Shown here piece by piece: positions 62,101 to 64,000 of a DNA stretch of 64,000 nucleotides. Source of the DNA: Scolanthus callimorphus. Its lineage: Eukaryota > Cnidaria > Anthozoa > Actiniaria > Edwardsiidae. Where the stretch lies: positions 248,001 through 312,000 of the forward strand of contig CM066922.1 in assembly GCA_033964015.1 (NCBI GenBank). The letters run 5' to 3'. The notes under the pieces are model-generated. The model worked only from the letters and a program-made list of their open reading frames with translations, made no database searches and was not told where the DNA came from. How positions within the stretch are numbered: position 1 is the first letter of the stretch; every line of letters starts with the position of its first letter. The position numbers were made by a program, and so were the translations under genes.

Positions 62101-63055
62101 GGCCCTCCAGATTGTACTTCCTGGCCTGAGCTATACCGAGGCCCTGGAGGCATCTGGTCTCCAGTCACTTGCTGCACGCCGGGAACAAGCCTGCACCAAT
62201 TTATTGTGCAAGCCTCGCGAACAAGAACCGCTTCGCTCTGTATTAGACACTGTGTCTATACAAAATATTCATGGCTATTCGCTCAGGTCAGGAAGTACAA
62301 ATAATATCACACACGTCAAGCTACTACAAATAGGCTCAGTGACTTTGTAACGTATAGATTTATGTAATATGTTTGTAGCCGGCTTACTGACCCCTTTGTG
62401 TATTGAGCTATTAGCTGCAAGTCAGAGGAATAAACACATCTATCTATCTATTTAAAAAATATTCTCATTGTATAAAGAGTCTATCAATAAGCGAAAGCAC
62501 TTACAATTCGTGGCTGACGTGTTCCGGTCTTATTATGCGATAATGGTGCGCTTGGAGCTCATATATCACTTTATACTCTCCCCAATCTGGGTACGGGACA
62601 CCACCTGAAGCACCAATGCAAAACATGACTACAATAACATCCAGGCATCGAGTAACTCTAAGCCAAGGGTCAAGTTTGCCCCCCAAGCAACAGCTACAGG
62701 TGAGAATACCTCGGAAGCTCGACACACTGAAGTAGCCGAATCCAGCGTTTCGATACGACTGACGGCTAAAAATCGTCCATCGTAACATTGAATTTTGAGG
62801 TCGCATACAGTGGTAAACGATTCGTTTAAGAAGCTATATCAAAACCTGCAATGGTTTTCATCATTTCCAAACACCTCGAAGTAGTGCCGAAACACCTCGA
62901 AATTTCTTTCAACCCACTTCTCGGTATTGGAAACCCTAATATCAATTTGTCTTCTAATATCAACAATATAATAAACAATAACAAACGAGTGGATGTATGT
63001 GATCTGTTACATACCTAGCGTAACGATTTCGAACAAAACTATTCCATAAGACCAT
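59142..63055 (-). CDS. Receptor tyrosine kinase, C-terminal four exons
   Basis: Exons in gene order: 63055-63015, 62604-62505, 60388-60292, 59441-59142 (TAG 59144-59142). They encode kinase subdomains IX-XI: WSYGIVLFEIVTLGGVPYPD, then a helix with YEIMTDCWHEDPADRPNF holding the invariant Arg of subdomain XI. The domain ends in TMLRILEDQ. The tail of about 95 residues starts HYLDLDM and has tyrosines in SNRYAYIDN and VKYYNT, plausible phosphosites. Catalytic loop, ATP site and ectodomain are to the right of the window. The sequence fits the FGFR/PDGFR-like group or a cnidarian-specific family; the class is undecided. No frame break is seen. Confidence 0.88.
59745..60180. mobile_element. Composite of hairpin MITEs in RTK intron
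   Basis: Two hairpins with 'GGGCTATTGACTCA'-type arms (59755-59815 and 60000-60085) flank a copy of the 10564-10705 MITE (59820-59992). 'GTTTCAACTAATTAACAATT' near 59730 recurs near 60150. Probably one element inserted into another. Confidence 0.6.
60670..60940 (+). mobile_element. LINE reverse-transcriptase fragment (CR1-like)
   Basis: The frame reads LDRGGHFARVFFADFSKG, then VDLVDHNALTEELSRLE and WIGAFLTRRSQHVMLNG. This is the RT motif A region. Upstream it is broken by stops. It sits antisense in the RTK intron. Confidence 0.7.
60952..61500. mobile_element. Foldback element, about 550 bp
   Basis: The left arm 60990-61191 is inverted at 61317-61500. The inner pair 61195-61220 and 61286-61312 ('AATTGTCTTTTAATCGTGTC') forms a second hairpin at the centre. 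Related single arm at 32640-32800. Confidence 0.75.
61846..62455 (+). mobile_element. LINE 3' end (CR1-like) with TCTA tail
   Basis: Frames read FLGIHITNDLTWNVHI, then (other frame) VRSVLEYGSPVWAALPEYLN, VVEGVQKKALQIVLPG and a stop at 62348. The tail ends 'CATCTATCTATCTATTTA'. It may be the 3' part of the same kind of LINE as 60670-60940. Confidence 0.75.
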
Positions 63056-63194
63056 CTGAAAAGAGATGACAGGGTATGAAGATTGTTTCAAATACTCATG
63101 ACCTAATCAGCCAACCAGAGCTCTCATTTTGTACCACGTGCAGCACCTTGAAATCCCAGGAAGATACTGCAAGTGGGACTTGAAAACTTTTCAA

Positions 63195-63660
63195 GGTCCA
63201 AGGACCTTTGAACTATGAATATATAACTTCAAGGTCCTCGCCTTCAAAACGTTTTTCTACTAAGGAACCGCTGGGTGAGAAGACAAAGGTCTCCTCTCTC
63301 GAAAAAGTCAATACAAAGAATTTGTGTTCGAGACTATATGCATGTGCGCCGCCAACCTCCATGTGGGACAGGCTTAATGGAAACTCTTCTGCGCATAACT
63401 AGTGACGCAATCTAAGTTCATAATCCATAATATTCATAATTTCAAGGTCCTCCCCATCGAAAATTGTTTGTACTAGTCAGTCTTTGCGCCGTACAAAGGA
63501 ACCGTTCCGTGAGAACACTTAGGTGTCCTCTCTCTCTGAGAGGAAGAATAGGAAGGATCTTGTTCCAGACTGTATGCATGTGCGCCGCCTACTTCCATGT
63601 GGGACAGGCTTTATGGAAACAATATTGACCTTTTCATTTCTGCGCATGACCGGTGATGTA
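63195..63660. repeat. Direct duplication, about 230-bp unit
   Basis: 'GTATGCATGTGCGCCGCC'-like text and 'CCATGTGGGACAGGCTT' appear at 63340 and 63572. 'TTCAAGGTCCTC' precedes each copy. The copies are diverged. Confidence 0.75.
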
Positions 63661-63871
63661 ATTGATATATTGATAAATCCTGGAAGGGTACAGAGGGGTT
63701 GGTGATTGAATATTATGTCACAGGCTATTATCTGAGTATTTCAAATGACTAAGCAATTAAAAAAAAAAATGAATGAACATGTTTCAGTATTGATCGTTTA
63801 CCCTCTGTGTTGGCTAATTAGGTCATGAATAATTATTGAGTATTTGAAGTAATTCAAAAGCCTCCAATTCG

Positions 63872-63968
63872 GACTTGACGGGATTTCAAAGTCCGCGCAA
63901 TTAGTTCCAGTACGAGGCGAAGGCGAGGACTGGAACTAATTGCGCGGACTTTGAAATCCCGTCAAGTC
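63872..63968. repeat. Perfect-arm hairpin, 40-bp arms
   Basis: 'GACTTGACGGGATTTCAAAG' (63872) to 'AATTAGTTCCAGT', loop with 'GAGGCGAAGGCGAGG', then the exact inverse ending at about 63968. Same style as the hairpins at 19127 and 22955. Confidence 0.85.
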
Positions 63969-64000
63969 ATCATAGTCGGCTTTTAAATAATACTTCACAC

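Noticed and set aside
60670..62455. One LINE simply split by the foldback element at 60952
   Set aside because: The RT region between motif A and the C-terminal part is missing on both sides, so the two pieces cannot be joined into one continuous copy.

Overview
The window is animal nuclear DNA: genes have many small exons with GT/AG introns, about two thirds of the sequence is intronic or intergenic, and diverse transposon relics are everywhere. The repeat content (Ngaro-type tyrosine-recombinase retrotransposon, Penelope-like elements, CR1/L2-like LINE ends, tRNA-derived SINEs, many foldback MITEs) and a diverged tropomyosin fit a non-bilaterian metazoan. My best guess is an anthozoan cnidarian (coral or sea anemone). 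That is inference; no species marker is visible.

Five host genes can be read. (1) 1469-13380, +: the last nine exons of GART, covering the end of GARS, all of AIRS and all of the GAR formyltransferase; the first GARS exons lie left of the window. (2) 14643-20792, -: a complete seven-exon gene for a secreted protein of about 655 residues. It has a signal peptide, a Notch-ligand N-terminal (MNNL-like) region, a canonical DSL domain, seven further DSL/EGF-like cysteine modules, then one vWA domain with an intact MIDAS and no membrane segment. This is the most unusual gene here. (3) 31196-32074, -: an intronless-CDS tropomyosin-like coiled coil with a glutamate-rich tail. (4) 36589-56694, +: a complete nine-exon organic anion transporter (SLCO/OATP), 647 residues. 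(5) 59142-63055, -: the last four exons of a receptor tyrosine kinase whose remaining exons lie to the right.

Mobile DNA sits mainly in the introns. The richest site is SLCO intron 8. There a head-to-head pair of Penelope-like 3' ends was split by a 4.8 kb Ngaro element. Its split direct repeats (A1..B1-A2-B2) are fully visible, and the inverted Penelope copy preserves the empty target site. Between the DSL-vWA gene and tropomyosin lies a 4.7 kb element with about 860 bp terminal inverted repeats, CACAG termini and a 5-bp TAAGG duplication, inserted in the arm of a small palindrome. SLCO intron 1 holds a 666 bp foldback element with a 9-bp target duplication. The last GART intron holds a foldback element with an internal tandem array, itself inside a LINE.

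Several exons (GART, DSL-vWA, SLCO) and the Ngaro ORFs are each out of frame by one base, nearly all in short homopolymers. In the host genes one added base per lesion makes all exon phases agree, so I read these mainly as assembly or base-calling losses, not pseudogenes.

The host genes are unrelated in function (purine synthesis, extracellular signalling/adhesion, cytoskeleton, transport, kinase signalling), as expected of a random metazoan gene neighbourhood.
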